From the NCBI RefSeq assembly GCF_900107625.1, contig NZ_FNQK01000001.1:184943-248942 (forward strand): a stretch of 64,000 nucleotides of DNA, read 5' to 3'. The notes beneath the pieces are model-generated. The model did not search any database, was not told where the DNA came from, and saw only the letters and a list, made by a program, of their open reading frames with translations. Position numbers and translations under genes: made by a program. The number at the start of each line of letters is the position of its first letter. Position 1 is the stretch's first letter. Of this stretch, positions 27,197 to 37,268 are shown one piece after another. The stretch comes from Bizionia paragorgiae. GTDB lineage: Bacteria > Bacteroidota > Bacteroidia > Flavobacteriales > Flavobacteriaceae.

Positions 27197-27690
27197 AGGA
27201 ATATTAAAAAATTATGAGCTACTATCTTAAAATATCTATAGCTATCCTCCAAGAGCTTCAATTCACCATAACCAGTAATAAAAAGTGAAATTAGAGCACA
27301 TAACACCCACTTTTTAGAGCACTTTTAAAATAGGTAGCGTATAAGTTTTAATGCTAATAATATTTACCGTGTTATTAAATACAAAAGTCTAAGCAGACTC
27401 CCCTTTGATAGCGTCACGAACACAATCTAACTACAGATGAAATTCATTTTTTACCGACAAATAACACAACTATCTAAAATCTAGCGATTTATGAAGCATA
27501 TTTTTTTATTTTACACCTAATATGTTAAAAAATTATGTTAAATTGAATGGCATACAATCAACTTTAAACTATTTCTAAACAACATCTTATGAAATATTAA
27601 TGTAATCAATGTTTTAATTAACCCCTTAAAAAATCATTTACGAATACACACTATTATCAAATAATTAATAACCAAAATTCCTTTTTAAAT
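27197..27690. other. intergenic region, no gene seen
   Basis: About 490 bp of AT-rich sequence between divergent icmF and ompA-like genes. No coding frame, hairpin or riboswitch was recognised; in particular no cobalamin riboswitch was seen before icmF. Confidence 0.4.
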
Positions 27691-28791
27691 ATGAAACTAA
27701 AAATACTATTTAGCTTGTGTTTTATTGCAAGCTTATCGGCCGTTTATGCTCAAGACTTACCAACAAATCCAGAACCTGGAAAGTGTTATGTAAAATGTAT
27801 AACCAAGGATGAATTTAAAGAAGTTCAAGAAACGATTCAATCGTACCCTGCGTATTCCTCGTTAGAAGTTATTCCTGCAACCTACAAAACCGTAGAAGAA
27901 ACCGTACTAATTAAGGAAGAATCTAAGAAGTATGTTTATGTTCCTGCGGTTTACGAAACTATCGATGTACCCTATGTAAAAAAAGAAAACAGCAATAACT
28001 TACGTGTTCTACCTGCTGCTTTTGGAACAGACTCTAGAACTTTTGAAATCTACCCAAAAACGTCAGGATGGGAATACAGGGTGTTAGAGGATTGTCCTTC
28101 AATAAACAAAGAAGACTGTGTTGCAGCTTGTTTTGTAGAGTACCCAGCACAACACAGAGACATATCGTTTACAACCTTAGTTTCTGATGCTAAAACTGAA
28201 AGTGTACCGGTACCAGAACAAACAGCGACTTACAAAAAACGTGTTATTAAAACACCTGCACGAATGGAAGAAATTATTATTCCAGCAGAGTACACAACCA
28301 TTAAAAGACAAGTAGTAGATACACCTGCATCTACAAGAACTGTTAACAATCCTGCAAGACAAGAGACTGTTACTAAAACCGTTTTAGTTAAAAAAGGAGG
28401 TATTACAACTTGGGAAGAAGTAGATTGTGAGTTATTAAACCCTACAGCACTTCCTATCTATTACGAACTTGCAAGTGCGCGTTTAACAGCGGCTTCTAAG
28501 AAAACTATTGACGAAACATTATTACCGATGCTTAATGAAAAACCTATTAATATCGAAATCATGTCTCATACAGATTCAAGAGGTAATGACGATTATAATA
28601 TGTCTTTATCACAACAACGTGCAAATGCAGTTGTTAACTACTTAGTATCTAAAGGTATTTCAAGAAATAGATTAGCTGCAAAAGGTTTTGGAGAAACACG
28701 ATTAACAAACCGTTGTTCTAATGGTGTTGACTGCTCTGACGCAGAACACAAAAGAAACAGACGTACAGAATTTAGAATTTTAGGTAACTAA
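27691..28791 (+). CDS. OmpA-family outer-membrane protein with repeat N-terminus
   Basis: 366 residues. Signal peptide about 1-20 (VYAQ). Residues 25-245 carry repeated beta/proline units of the form VIPATYKTVEETVL, VPAVYETIDVPYV and TPARMEEIIIPAEYTTI. Residues about 250-366 form an OmpA peptidoglycan-binding domain (MSHTDSRGNDDYN and SQQRANAVVNYLV, GFGETRLTNRC). The protein probably links the outer membrane to the cell wall. I do not know a function for the VPA-type repeats. It is a single gene whose terminator is shared with the convergent thioredoxin-like gene. Confidence 0.9.
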   Translation: MKLKILFSLCFIASLSAVYAQDLPTNPEPGKCYVKCITKDEFKEVQETIQSYPAYSSLEVIPATYKTVEETVLIKEESKKYVYVPAVYETIDVPYVKKENSNNLRVLPAAFGTDSRTFEIYPKTSGWEYRVLEDCPSINKEDCVAACFVEYPAQHRDISFTTLVSDAKTESVPVPEQTATYKKRVIKTPARMEEIIIPAEYTTIKRQVVDTPASTRTVNNPARQETVTKTVLVKKGGITTWEEVDCELLNPTALPIYYELASARLTAASKKTIDETLLPMLNEKPINIEIMSHTDSRGNDDYNMSLSQQRANAVVNYLVSKGISRNRLAAKGFGETRLTNRCSNGVDCSDAEHKRNRRTEFRILGN

Positions 28792-28811
28792 AAGCTATAA
28801 AATAGCTATAG

Positions 28812-28842
28812 AAAAAAGACTCCTACTAGGGAGTCTTTTTTT
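28812..28842. terminator. bidirectional terminator overlapping a stop codon
   Basis: Stem AAAAAAGACTCC/GGAGTCTTTTTT around a TACTAG apex. The stop codon and last codons of the minus-strand gene (from 28826) lie inside the hairpin. Confidence 0.85.
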
Positions 28843-29962
28843 TATCAAATATATAGCTATCAAAAGGCATATTCTTTTTTTCGGCTTGAATGCCATAAGT
28901 ATCCAATAATTCCGATTGCATTAACTCAAAGAATTTATAATGCATTTGCCAATCATGACGTGTCGAAGCATTTATTGTGGACTGAGACACCACTGGCAAT
29001 TCTAATAAGATCCCCAACTGATACATTATATCTGCTAAAGACACGTTATCACCTTGTAATTGTAAATCATCAATTAAATAATGTGGCGCATTCTTACCCC
29101 AATCTATTTGATGGGTATCCCAAAATGTAGGATGGTTGATCGTTAACGATAAAACCGGTCCATTTACTTTTCTCTGAGTCATTTGTAAGTTAAAGGCGTT
29201 CAAAATTGCCGACAATATATTAGTATACTCTACTGTATTCTTTTTAACAAACACGTGATATTGAGAATCACTAGATGATTGAAGTTCTATTTGGCTTGTA
29301 TGCACTTTTAAAGCGTACGCTAGGATATCTTGAAGACCTCCTTTTATGTCAATATAGTCCTGTTTCTCATCCACTTGAAGCGTTTCAAAAGACTCCCCTT
29401 CCCATTTCATAAACTCGAAATCCTTTGTGGGTATATAATCTTGATTCTCGTTATTTTGATTAACATCCTCTAATACTACAAACAACTCATCTAATGCTAT
29501 TTTATTTCTATTTTGCTTAGCAATACGTTTTAAATCATGTGGTTTAAAATCCGCTGGACTTCCCTTCCAAACCACTTTTCCTTTTGCATTTAGCACAACC
29601 CCGTAAGGCAGTGAACGAATAGAATATTTTTTAAAGGTCTCCCCATTATAATCCACAAACACAGCTAACTCAGTAGGTCGTTTTTTTACAAAACGCTTTA
29701 CTTTGTCGGCATTCTCTTCACTTAACGACACAACATAAAACTGATCGGGATATTGCTTTTGCAACACACTTAAGTATTCTGAAGCATAAACACATGGGCC
29801 ACACCATGTCGCCCAAAAGTCAATAAAATATAACGCATGTTCGGATGACGATGCTGTTTTAGACAACTGGACTTTTTCCGACACATTAATTTGAGCTAAC
29901 AACAGTGTTGGAATAAACAAACACATTAATAATACAAAACTTCTATTTTTAGTATTCCTCAT
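28826..29962 (-). CDS. thioredoxin-like protein with TIGR03435-like C-terminus
   Basis: 378 residues. Signal peptide about 1-24 (LLLAQ). A TlpA-type thioredoxin domain (about 30-150) has the active site WCGPC at 53-57 and the cis-Pro segment RSLPYGVV. After a linker, residues about 190-365 resemble the TIGR03435/DUF3738-type domain (GLQDILAYALKV, ELMQSELLDTYGIQAEKK). It is probably a periplasmic thiol oxidoreductase. The role of the second domain is unknown. The stop codon sits in the terminator loop shared with the OmpA gene. Confidence 0.82.
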   Translation of the reverse strand: MRNTKNRSFVLLMCLFIPTLLLAQINVSEKVQLSKTASSSEHALYFIDFWATWCGPCVYASEYLSVLQKQYPDQFYVVSLSEENADKVKRFVKKRPTELAVFVDYNGETFKKYSIRSLPYGVVLNAKGKVVWKGSPADFKPHDLKRIAKQNRNKIALDELFVVLEDVNQNNENQDYIPTKDFEFMKWEGESFETLQVDEKQDYIDIKGGLQDILAYALKVHTSQIELQSSSDSQYHVFVKKNTVEYTNILSAILNAFNLQMTQRKVNGPVLSLTINHPTFWDTHQIDWGKNAPHYLIDDLQLQGDNVSLADIMYQLGILLELPVVSQSTINASTRHDWQMHYKFFELMQSELLDTYGIQAEKKNMPFDSYIFDKKKTP

Positions 29963-30221
29963 TTTTTACAACTAACTAATCTAATAACTATTTTTTAATA
30001 CAAGTATTATGCTAAAGTACTCGTTTCTATTTATTTATTTTAAAAAGAATGCGAATTTGGGGTTACAGACTAGTGTCTTAGACGATAATATTAAAATAAA
30101 AGTAAAAGCATTTTAATTGGCAGCGCGTTAGCCCTTAGCCCGAATGCAGACATTATAATGAACAATCTGAATAAAATAGATACTTATTTTTTATCTTAGC
30201 ACAAACTAAAAAACTCTTATA

Positions 30222-30929
30222 ATGAAAAGAATAATCGCTATAGTATTACTTTTAAATTTCACGGCTTGTGCAGAATTACAGCAAGTAGTTAACCAACTTC
30301 CACAACAAACTGGTGGCGTTTTAACAAACACTGATATCGCAGCTGGTTTACGCCAAGCTTTAGATTTAGGAATTGACAAACAGGTTTCTAAATTAACAGC
30401 GGAAAATGGGTTTTACAACAATGAATTAGTAAAGATTTTATTACCTGAAGAATTACAAAAAGTAGACAAAGCGTTACGCGATATCGGATTAGGAAACCTA
30501 GCTGATGAAGGATTAAAAGCTATAAACAGAGCGGCCGAAGACGCTGTTGGTGAAGCTACACCTATTTTTATTAATGCTGTAAAAGGTATTACTTTTAATG
30601 ATGCCAAGTCTATTTTGTTAGGCAATAACGATGCTGCGACACAGTATTTAACTAACAAAACCCAAACAGAACTTTATGGTAAATTTAATCCTGTTATAAA
30701 AAACTCTTTTAGCAAAGTGGGTGCAGATAAAATTTGGGAAAACCTGATTAATAAATATAACGCCATTCCATTTACGAGTAATGTTAACCCTGATTTAACG
30801 GATTACGTCACCAACGAAGCCTTACAAGGGGTCTATAAAATGATTGCCGTAGAAGAGCAAGAAATAAGAACTAAAGTAGGCTCTAGAACGACTGATTTAT
30901 TACAACGTGTTTTTGCCTTACAAGATTAA
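30222..30929 (+). CDS. DUF4197 lipoprotein
   Basis: 235 residues. A lipoprotein signal with lipobox LNFTAC (Cys16) is followed by the all-helical DUF4197 domain: ALDLGIDKQVSKLTAENGFY, then KILLPEELQKVDKALRDIGL, and a C-terminal VTNEALQGVYKMIAVEEQ helix. The family occurs in many Gram-negatives and has no assigned function. It is a single gene; a hairpin terminator follows at 31056. Confidence 0.9.
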   Translation: MKRIIAIVLLLNFTACAELQQVVNQLPQQTGGVLTNTDIAAGLRQALDLGIDKQVSKLTAENGFYNNELVKILLPEELQKVDKALRDIGLGNLADEGLKAINRAAEDAVGEATPIFINAVKGITFNDAKSILLGNNDAATQYLTNKTQTELYGKFNPVIKNSFSKVGADKIWENLINKYNAIPFTSNVNPDLTDYVTNEALQGVYKMIAVEEQEIRTKVGSRTTDLLQRVFALQD

Positions 30930-31055
30930 TAAAAAGGGGATTATATTCGCTACAAAAGGATAAGGTGCCCGCTGATTTTAGTTAAAAATAGTGGTCTGAA
31001 AATTAAACCCGAATCCGCCAATTTACACATAGTAACTTCATATACAAACACTTAC

Positions 31056-31083
31056 AAAGCCAATCTTTTAAAAGATTGGCTTT
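31056..31083 (+). terminator. rho-independent terminator
   Basis: A perfect 28-bp palindrome (AAAGCCAATCTTTT and its complement) followed by a run of T on the plus strand. It lies 126 bp after the DUF4197 stop; nothing else was recognised in 30930-31055. Confidence 0.8.
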
Positions 31084-31220
31084 TTTTTTAATGTTTACAC
31101 TTGGCAACTAACTAAAATGTTAAAATTTATTTGAATTTCAAAATTTGCCTAAATCACAATAGCCTAGTATTCAATTATTTATTATATTTAAATGATTGAT
31201 AATCTAAAAGACAGGATAAA

Positions 31221-31418
31221 ATGAAACAAAAAAATCTCCTCAAAAGCAGAAAAAAGCTTGATTTACGGTACAAGCAATTAATGGAGCAAGCTTACAATTT
31301 AAGACAAACCGATCATGAAATGAGTGATATTTCGGAGTTTAGAGCTTTAAAAACACTTAACAAGCTCAATCGGTTAAAGTTTTTAGCCCGTGGAGAGCAT
31401 TTACAATCGATTTCTTAA
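31221..31418 (+). CDS. short basic helical protein, Lacal_2735-like
   Basis: 65 residues. A lysine-rich N-terminus precedes a helical segment, RYKQLMEQAYNLRQTDHEMS, which resembles the small Lacal_2735 proteins of flavobacteria (YxxLMEEAYKLS-type); that match is from memory. Function unknown. Its 3' end overlaps the convergent BtuF-like gene by 18 bp. Confidence 0.65.
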   Translation: MKQKNLLKSRKKLDLRYKQLMEQAYNLRQTDHEMSDISEFRALKTLNKLNRLKFLARGEHLQSIS

Positions 31419-32165
31419 TGTTTTAAAATAATCGAAGGCATTTATTAATCGTGATCCATACCAGGAGAAATATTCTCCATCAACAAACACTGTTTTTGCG
31501 TGATGAGAAAATCGTCCCAATTCGAACGCATGTTCTTCCTTAAAGGGATAGGGTTCGCTAGACAACAATATGAGATCCGGATCTCCTTGTAGGCGTAATT
31601 TTTTTATTTCTACTTCGGGATAACGCTCTAAATTGGCATAAATATTCTCAAAGTTATTAAGCTCTAGCAAATGGTTGATAAAGGTATTATTTGCAGCCAC
31701 CATCCAAGGTGCTCTCCAAATAAAATAAGCCACTTTTAACACGGGCTTATCCTTAATAAAGTCTTGAAAATCTCTTAGGTTATATTCTATTTTATTGATA
31801 ATTTTTAAAGCATCGGTACGCTTGTTAAACAAAGAACCATATTCTTTAATTAAAGCTATAGTATCTTGAATTGTATATAATTCTGAAACATGTACTTTAC
31901 AGATTTCAGAACAAGCGTCTACAATCTCTTTTGTATTCTCCTCCTTATTACATAATATGATATCTGGATTAAGCCCTTTTATCTTATCAATATGGATTTG
32001 CTTGGTGCCTCCCACATTTGTTTTAGTCCGTTTAAAATGTACAGGATGTACACAAAACTTAGTAATCCCGACCACATTATCTTCCAAACCCAAATCGTAT
32101 AACAATTCGGTTTGCGACGGTACTAAAGATACAATCCGCAAGGGTGTTTGCTTTAAAACTATCAT
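31401..32165 (-). CDS. helical-backbone metal receptor (BtuF-like binding protein)
   Basis: 254 residues. A class III solute-binding-protein fold starting RIVSLVPSQTELLYDLG and VVGITKFCVHP, with a long central helix, as in BtuF and FhuD-type receptors for corrinoids and iron chelates. No signal peptide or lipobox is visible, and no ABC transporter genes adjoin it, so the usual transport role is uncertain. The window also encodes two B12 enzymes, which makes a corrinoid link possible but unproven. It is followed 38 bp upstream by pyrF on the same strand. Confidence 0.82.
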   Translation of the reverse strand: MIVLKQTPLRIVSLVPSQTELLYDLGLEDNVVGITKFCVHPVHFKRTKTNVGGTKQIHIDKIKGLNPDIILCNKEENTKEIVDACSEICKVHVSELYTIQDTIALIKEYGSLFNKRTDALKIINKIEYNLRDFQDFIKDKPVLKVAYFIWRAPWMVAANNTFINHLLELNNFENIYANLERYPEVEIKKLRLQGDPDLILLSSEPYPFKEEHAFELGRFSHHAKTVFVDGEYFSWYGSRLINAFDYFKTLRNRL

Positions 32166-32203
32166 AGCCTCAATAATTTAAAATTAAACGGTAATCAACT
32201 GTT

Positions 32204-33019
32204 TCATAACCCTAAAATCATTTCCATTTCTTGTTGCAGGTCTAATGCCTTAGAAGCAGCTTCAGCAGCAAAATCAGTACCGTTTGAGGCATATATGATT
32301 CCTCGAGACGAATTGATAAGCAAGCCTACTTGGTTATTCATTCCATATTTGCAAACATCTTGCAGGTTCCCGCCTTGCGCACCAACTCCAGGTACCAGTA
32401 AAAAACTATCTGGCACAATGGTTCTAATCTCTTTAAAATATTCGGCTTTTGTTGCCCCTACCACATACATTAAACGCTCGGAGTTCTCCCAGCTTTTAGA
32501 TATTTCTAAAACATGTTTATACAGCGCTTTGTCGTCTATATTCTGAGTTTGAAAATCGAAAGCTCCGGTATTTGAGGTAAGTGCCAACATTATAGTATGT
32601 TTATTATCGAAGGCTAAAAAGGGCTCTACCGAATCCTTACCCATATACGGGGCCACGGTAACACTATCGAAAGCCAAATCTTCAAAAAAAGCTTTGGCAT
32701 ACATTGTACTTGTATTTCCAATATCGCCACGCTTAGCATCTGCAATCGTAAAAATCTCAGGATATTTTGTGTTGAGATAATTAATGGTTTTCTCTAAAGC
32801 TTTCCATCCTTTTAAACCATAAGCTTCATAGAAGGCTGTATTTGGTTTATAGGCGACACATAAATGATGTGTAGCATCAATTATTGCTTTATTAAATTCA
32901 AAAATAGGATCCTCTAAATCTAATAAATGAGCAGGAATTTTATTTAAATCGACATCTAATCCAATACATAGAAACGATTTTTTTTTACGGATTTCGTTAG
33001 TTAGCTGTTCTGTTGTCAT
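32204..33019 (-). CDS. pyrF: orotidine 5'-phosphate decarboxylase, type 2
   Basis: 271 residues, the longer (type 2, Mycobacterium/myxobacteria-like) form. It converts OMP to UMP in pyrimidine synthesis. The signature [12 protein letters not shown] contains the catalytic Asp-Lys-Asp cluster. Other features are [14 protein letters not shown] at the N-terminus and [11 protein letters not shown] near the phosphate site. The neighbour downstream is the BtuF-like gene; prfA lies upstream beyond a terminator. Confidence 0.96.
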   Translation of the reverse strand: MTTEQLTNEIRKKKSFLCIGLDVDLNKIPAHLLDLEDPIFEFNKAIIDATHHLCVAYKPNTAFYEAYGLKGWKALEKTINYLNTKYPEIFTIADAKRGDIGNTSTMYAKAFFEDLAFDSVTVAPYMGKDSVEPFLAFDNKHTIMLALTSNTGAFDFQTQNIDDKALYKHVLEISKSWENSERLMYVVGATKAEYFKEIRTIVPDSFLLVPGVGAQGGNLQDVCKYGMNNQVGLLINSSRGIIYASNGTDFAAEAASKALDLQQEMEMILGL

Positions 33020-33096
33020 TACTAAATCCCCAAAAACAGGGTAGTTTTATCTGTTTATTTTGAAGTTAACCTAGTCTTAGGTTTTGTTACATTAAT

Positions 33097-33126
33097 AAAA
33101 AAGCCTCAAAATTAGAGGCTTTTTTT
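33097..33126 (-). terminator. terminator after prfA
   Basis: Stem AAAAAAGCCTC/GAGGCTTTTTT with a 7-base loop, directly after the prfA stop codon (33128). Confidence 0.88.
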
Positions 33127-33127
33127 A

Positions 33128-34204
33128 TTATAACATATCGTTGTTTGCTTTCAGTTTCTCGGTATTTTCTGCTAACATCAATTCATCAAGGATTCTTTGA
33201 ATATCTCCATTGATAATATTAGACAGATCGTAAAGTGTTAAACCAATTCTATGATCGGTAACACGTCCTTGCGAGTAGTTATAAGTTCTAATCTTTGCAC
33301 TACGATCTCCCGATGTTACCATAGTACCACGTAGAGCAGAATCTTCCTCTTGTTTTTTAGCCAATTCCATATCATAAAGTCGAGAACGCAATACTTTAAA
33401 CGCTTTTTCTTTATTTTTATGTTGTGATTTTTGATCTTGACATTGCGCCACTAATCCTGTTGGGATGTGTGTTAAACGCACTGCAGAATACGTCGTGTTT
33501 ACCGATTGCCCACCAGGTCCTGACGAACAGAAAAAATCTACACGAACATCTTTTGGGTTAATCTCTACATCAAATTCTTCAGCCTCTGGAAAGACCATTA
33601 CGGTTGCCGCACTAGTATGCACACGTCCTTGTGTCTCAGTTTGTGGAACACGTTGAACACGGTGAACACCTGCTTCAAATTTTAAAGTTCCATAAACATC
33701 ATCTCCTGTAACTTCAAACTGAATTTCTTTAAATCCACCATTGGTACCTTCACTATAATCTACTGTGCTTACAGTCCAACCTCTACTCTCACAATATTTA
33801 GAATACATTCTAAATAAATCTCCAGCAAAAATACTCGCTTCATCTCCCCCTGTTCCGGCACGCAATTCTACAACTGCATTTTTAGAATCTTGTGGGTCTT
33901 TAGGAATCAACATGACTTTTATTTCTTCTTCTAAAACAGGAATTCCTTCTTTAGCTTCATCATATTGCATTTTAGCCATATCCACCATTTCTGGATCACT
34001 ACCGTCGGAAATAATCTCTTCAGCTTCGGCTAAATTATTCGTTAACTCCAAATATTGCTCACGCTTATCCATAAGGCGGCGTAAGTCTTTATACTCTCTA
34101 GTAAGCTCTACATATCGCTTTTGATCTGAAATAATATCGGGTTGAATGATTAAATCACTAACCTCATCAAAACGCTGCTTTACTATTTGTAATTTCTCTA
34201 ACAT
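33128..34204 (-). CDS. prfA: peptide chain release factor 1
   Basis: 358 residues. It reads UAA and UAG stop codons and triggers peptidyl-tRNA hydrolysis. The catalytic GGQ is at 231-233 in [18 protein letters not shown], and the [18 protein letters not shown] segment of domain 2 is intact. Length is normal for class I release factors. It is preceded by a good -7 box and followed by a terminator, so it forms a single-gene unit. Confidence 0.97.
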   Translation of the reverse strand: MLEKLQIVKQRFDEVSDLIIQPDIISDQKRYVELTREYKDLRRLMDKREQYLELTNNLAEAEEIISDGSDPEMVDMAKMQYDEAKEGIPVLEEEIKVMLIPKDPQDSKNAVVELRAGTGGDEASIFAGDLFRMYSKYCESRGWTVSTVDYSEGTNGGFKEIQFEVTGDDVYGTLKFEAGVHRVQRVPQTETQGRVHTSAATVMVFPEAEEFDVEINPKDVRVDFFCSSGPGGQSVNTTYSAVRLTHIPTGLVAQCQDQKSQHKNKEKAFKVLRSRLYDMELAKKQEEDSALRGTMVTSGDRSAKIRTYNYSQGRVTDHRIGLTLYDLSNIINGDIQRILDELMLAENTEKLKANNDML

Positions 34205-34227
34205 ATAACTTCTAAAATAATGTCTGC

Positions 34228-34235
34228 CAAAAATA
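34228..34235 (-). promoter_or_regulatory. -7 box for prfA
   Basis: Minus-strand TATTTTTG, 23 bp upstream of the prfA start. Confidence 0.5.
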
Positions 34236-34321
34236 CGATAATTTATGGATTTTTAGCATGGGTTTTACGAGCAATATTACAGCTGAAATAATTTTTACAA
34301 TTTTACGTTTTAATACTACTT

Positions 34322-34609
34322 ATGAAATTGCTAAAAAGCCTATTTGCTTATTACAAGCCCGTTTTCCTGTGGTCCTTCTCTATTAACATCCTGATTTTAA
34401 TAGGAAGTCAAGACTTTGTGCATATTATTTTCACTAAACTTTTTTTAGTCATTATGTTCTGGCTATTACTCAAAGATGCTCGGGTTCGAAAAAAAATCGG
34501 GTTTTATAAAATGGTTGGTTTTTCCAACCTAAAGCTTCTTAGCCTTTTATTTTTAATGGATTGCACAACCTCTTTTATATTTATATTCTTACTAAAAGGC
34601 TTTGTTTGA
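34322..34609 (+). CDS. small integral membrane protein, three TM helices
   Basis: 95 residues with three hydrophobic helices (about 13-30, 33-50 and 72-92) and a basic loop, KDARVRKKIGFYKMVGFSN, between the second and third. There is no recognised family. The frame is free of overlap with other genes, lies between divergent prfA and convergent nrdJ, and ends before a strong terminator, so it is probably real. Confidence 0.6.
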   Translation: MKLLKSLFAYYKPVFLWSFSINILILIGSQDFVHIIFTKLFLVIMFWLLLKDARVRKKIGFYKMVGFSNLKLLSLLFLMDCTTSFIFIFLLKGFV

Positions 34610-34653
34610 TTGGAGCAGAATAAACGACAAGCAACAGCTCCGTTTTCTAAAAC

Positions 34654-34687
34654 AAAAAAAGGGAAACTGTTTCCAATTTCCCTTTTT
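34654..34687. terminator. bidirectional terminator
   Basis: Stem AAAAAGGGAAA/TTTCCCTTTTT with a 10-base loop. It serves nrdJ and the small membrane-protein gene. Confidence 0.85.
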
Positions 34688-34709
34688 AAACTTTTATTTT
34701 TCAATTATA

Positions 34710-37268
34710 CTATCCGCATTTAGAAGACCCACAATCTTTACAGGTTAAACAGCCTTCTTGGTAGATTAAGTTAGTAGAACTACAACTAGAGCAGGTTTGC
34801 CCTTTGGCTTGAGTTCCATCTTCCACATAGCGTTTTAACGCGCGTACCACACCATTTTTCCAAGTATTAATAGATTCACTATCCAATTGCAGACTATTGA
34901 TTAAATCAACAATTTTATCTATTGGCATACCATGACGTAAGGTACTAGAAATCAATTTTGCATAGTTCCAAAATTCCGGATTAAACTTATGAGAAAGCCC
35001 TTCGATGGTGGTTTTATACCCTCTTTTGTTTTCATATTGAAAATCGTAACGCGACGAACCGTCTTCGTTTCGGTTTTTCATAATCACACCTTTACTTACC
35101 CAGCGCGGTATTAAAATACCATCCTCATCATCTGCCAAACCGGTAAATACTTCGTATGGTTTTCCATCAATCAGGCCAATAAAAGCGATCCATTTTTCTT
35201 TACTATTCTGAAAACGAACAACATCTGCTTCTAATTCTTCAGGGCGTTTTGTTGGAAAAGCGGTTAACAATTCTTGATTATCATCTTCGGTTTTTTCTTC
35301 GTTAGATATTAAAACTCCTGAACGCGAACCATCTCTATAGACAGTTACCCCTTTACAACCTGCTTCCCAAGCTTCAAGGTACAATTGTCCTACTAATTCT
35401 TCAGTGGCATCGTTTGGTAAGTTAATAGTTACACTAATAGAATGATCTACCCATTTCTGAACAGCACCTTGCATAGTCACTTTACTCATCCAATCTACAT
35501 CGTTAGAAGTCGCTTGGTAGTATGGTGATTTTTTAACAATGGTATCAAGTTCTTTTTGGTCATATTTTTTTGACACATCATAGCCATTCACTTCCATCCA
35601 TTGTTTAAATCTGTGATGGAATACCACGTACTCTTCCCATGAATCTCCTACCTCATCAACAAAATCGACTTGAACATTCTTATCATTAGGATTTACTTTT
35701 CTTCTACGCTTATAAACTGGCATAAATACAGGCTCTATTCCAGATGACGTTTGCGTCATTAAACTCGTTGTTCCAGTTGGAGCAATTGTTAACAATGCAA
35801 TATTTCTACGTCCGTGCTCCAACATTTCATAATACAACTTATCGTCGGCCTCTTTAAGACGTTGAATAAACGGGTTGTTTTTTTCACGTTCTGCATCAAA
35901 AATGGCGAAAGCTCCTCTATCTTTTGCTGTATACACAGAAGCTCTATATGCTTCTATACCTAGGGTTTTGTGTACTTCAACAGAGAATGCATTACCTTTT
36001 TCGCTACCATATTTAATACCTAAAGCAGCAAGCATATCACCTTCTGCAGTGATACCTATTCCTGTTCTTCGACCTTCATTGGCTTTCTTCTGGATATTTA
36101 ACCATAGGTTTCTTTCGGTTGCCTTCACCTCAGCAACCTCTGGATCGGCGTCAATTTTAGCTATAATAGCATCGATTTTTTCTAATTCTAAATCGATAAT
36201 ATCATCCATGATACGTTGAGCAACATGAATGTGTTTTTTAAATAATTCGAAATTAAATGTCGCTTCATCGGTAAACGGATTTTCCACATATGAAAACAAG
36301 TTTATAGCTAATAAACGACACGAATCGTATGGACATAACGGTATTTCTCCACAAGGATTTGTAGACACTGTTTTATAGCCTAAGTCTGCATAACAATCCG
36401 GAACAGATTCATTTATAATCGTATCCCAAAATAAGATTCCTGGTTCTGCCGATTTCCATGCGTTATGAACAATCTTCTTCCAAATTTTATTGGCTTCGAT
36501 AGTTTGAGTAAACTTCGGATTATCGCTAAAAATTGGATATTTCTGGGTGTATTGGGTATTGGCTTTAACCGCTCGCATAAACTCATCGTCAATTCTAACA
36601 GAAACATTTGCTCCTGTAACTTTACCTTGCTCTAATTTAGCATCTATAAAATCCTCAGAATCTGGATGATTAATAGAAACTGACAACATTAGGGCACCAC
36701 GACGGCCATCCTGAGCTACTTCGCGAGTAGAATTAGAATAGCGCTCCATAAAAGGCACAATCCCCGTTGAAGTTAATGCTGAATTTTTAACTGCCGATCC
36801 TTTGGGACGGATGTGAGACAAATCGTGACCAACCCCTCCACGACGTTTCATTAATTGTACTTGTTCCTGGTCAATTTTCATTATACCGCCATAAGAATCA
36901 GAGTCACCTTCATTTCCAATAACAAAGCAGTTAGAAAGCGATGCTATTTGATAAGGGTTACCTATTCCTGCCATAGGACTTCCTTGTGGCACGATATATT
37001 TAAAATCTTTTATAAGGTCGAAAATTTCTTCTTCAGAAATTGGATTTGGATAACGCGATTCGATTCTTGCTATTTCTTTAGCAATACGGCTATGCATATC
37101 GTTTGGCGTAAGCTCATATAAATTACCTTCTGAGTCTTTTAACGCATATTTATTTATCCATACGCGAGCAGCTAAATCGTCGCCTTTAAAATACTTGACA
37201 GAAGCTTCAAATGCCTCTTCTTGGGAATATGTTTTAGGTTGTGCAATAGGGTGTGTTTGCGTTGCCAT
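34710..37268 (-). CDS. nrdJ: adenosylcobalamin-dependent (class II) ribonucleotide reductase
   Basis: 852 residues. It makes deoxyribonucleotides using an adenosylcobalamin radical, without oxygen dependence. The substrate-site cysteine segment is TNPCGEIPLCPYDSCRL, the radical loop region is TIAPTGTTSLMTQTSSGIEP, and the N-terminal third carries TSTGIVPFMERYSNSTREVA. The C-terminus is a cysteine-rich tail (CSSC, then CLTC and CGSSKC), likely for thiol relay or zinc binding. It needs B12, as does IcmF in this window. No cobalamin riboswitch was recognised upstream, and no class I or III RNR gene is seen here. Confidence 0.96.
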   Translation of the reverse strand: MATQTHPIAQPKTYSQEEAFEASVKYFKGDDLAARVWINKYALKDSEGNLYELTPNDMHSRIAKEIARIESRYPNPISEEEIFDLIKDFKYIVPQGSPMAGIGNPYQIASLSNCFVIGNEGDSDSYGGIMKIDQEQVQLMKRRGGVGHDLSHIRPKGSAVKNSALTSTGIVPFMERYSNSTREVAQDGRRGALMLSVSINHPDSEDFIDAKLEQGKVTGANVSVRIDDEFMRAVKANTQYTQKYPIFSDNPKFTQTIEANKIWKKIVHNAWKSAEPGILFWDTIINESVPDCYADLGYKTVSTNPCGEIPLCPYDSCRLLAINLFSYVENPFTDEATFNFELFKKHIHVAQRIMDDIIDLELEKIDAIIAKIDADPEVAEVKATERNLWLNIQKKANEGRRTGIGITAEGDMLAALGIKYGSEKGNAFSVEVHKTLGIEAYRASVYTAKDRGAFAIFDAEREKNNPFIQRLKEADDKLYYEMLEHGRRNIALLTIAPTGTTSLMTQTSSGIEPVFMPVYKRRRKVNPNDKNVQVDFVDEVGDSWEEYVVFHHRFKQWMEVNGYDVSKKYDQKELDTIVKKSPYYQATSNDVDWMSKVTMQGAVQKWVDHSISVTINLPNDATEELVGQLYLEAWEAGCKGVTVYRDGSRSGVLISNEEKTEDDNQELLTAFPTKRPEELEADVVRFQNSKEKWIAFIGLIDGKPYEVFTGLADDEDGILIPRWVSKGVIMKNRNEDGSSRYDFQYENKRGYKTTIEGLSHKFNPEFWNYAKLISSTLRHGMPIDKIVDLINSLQLDSESINTWKNGVVRALKRYVEDGTQAKGQTCSSCSSTNLIYQEGCLTCKDCGSSKCG

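Noticed and set aside
23737..27306. Longer icmF start at 27306
   Set aside because: The added 49 residues are hydrophobic and unlike IcmF, and a TAAATTTG -7 box lies between the two starts.
30413..30658. Antisense frame inside the DUF4197 gene
   Set aside because: A composition shadow of a well-supported gene on the other strand.
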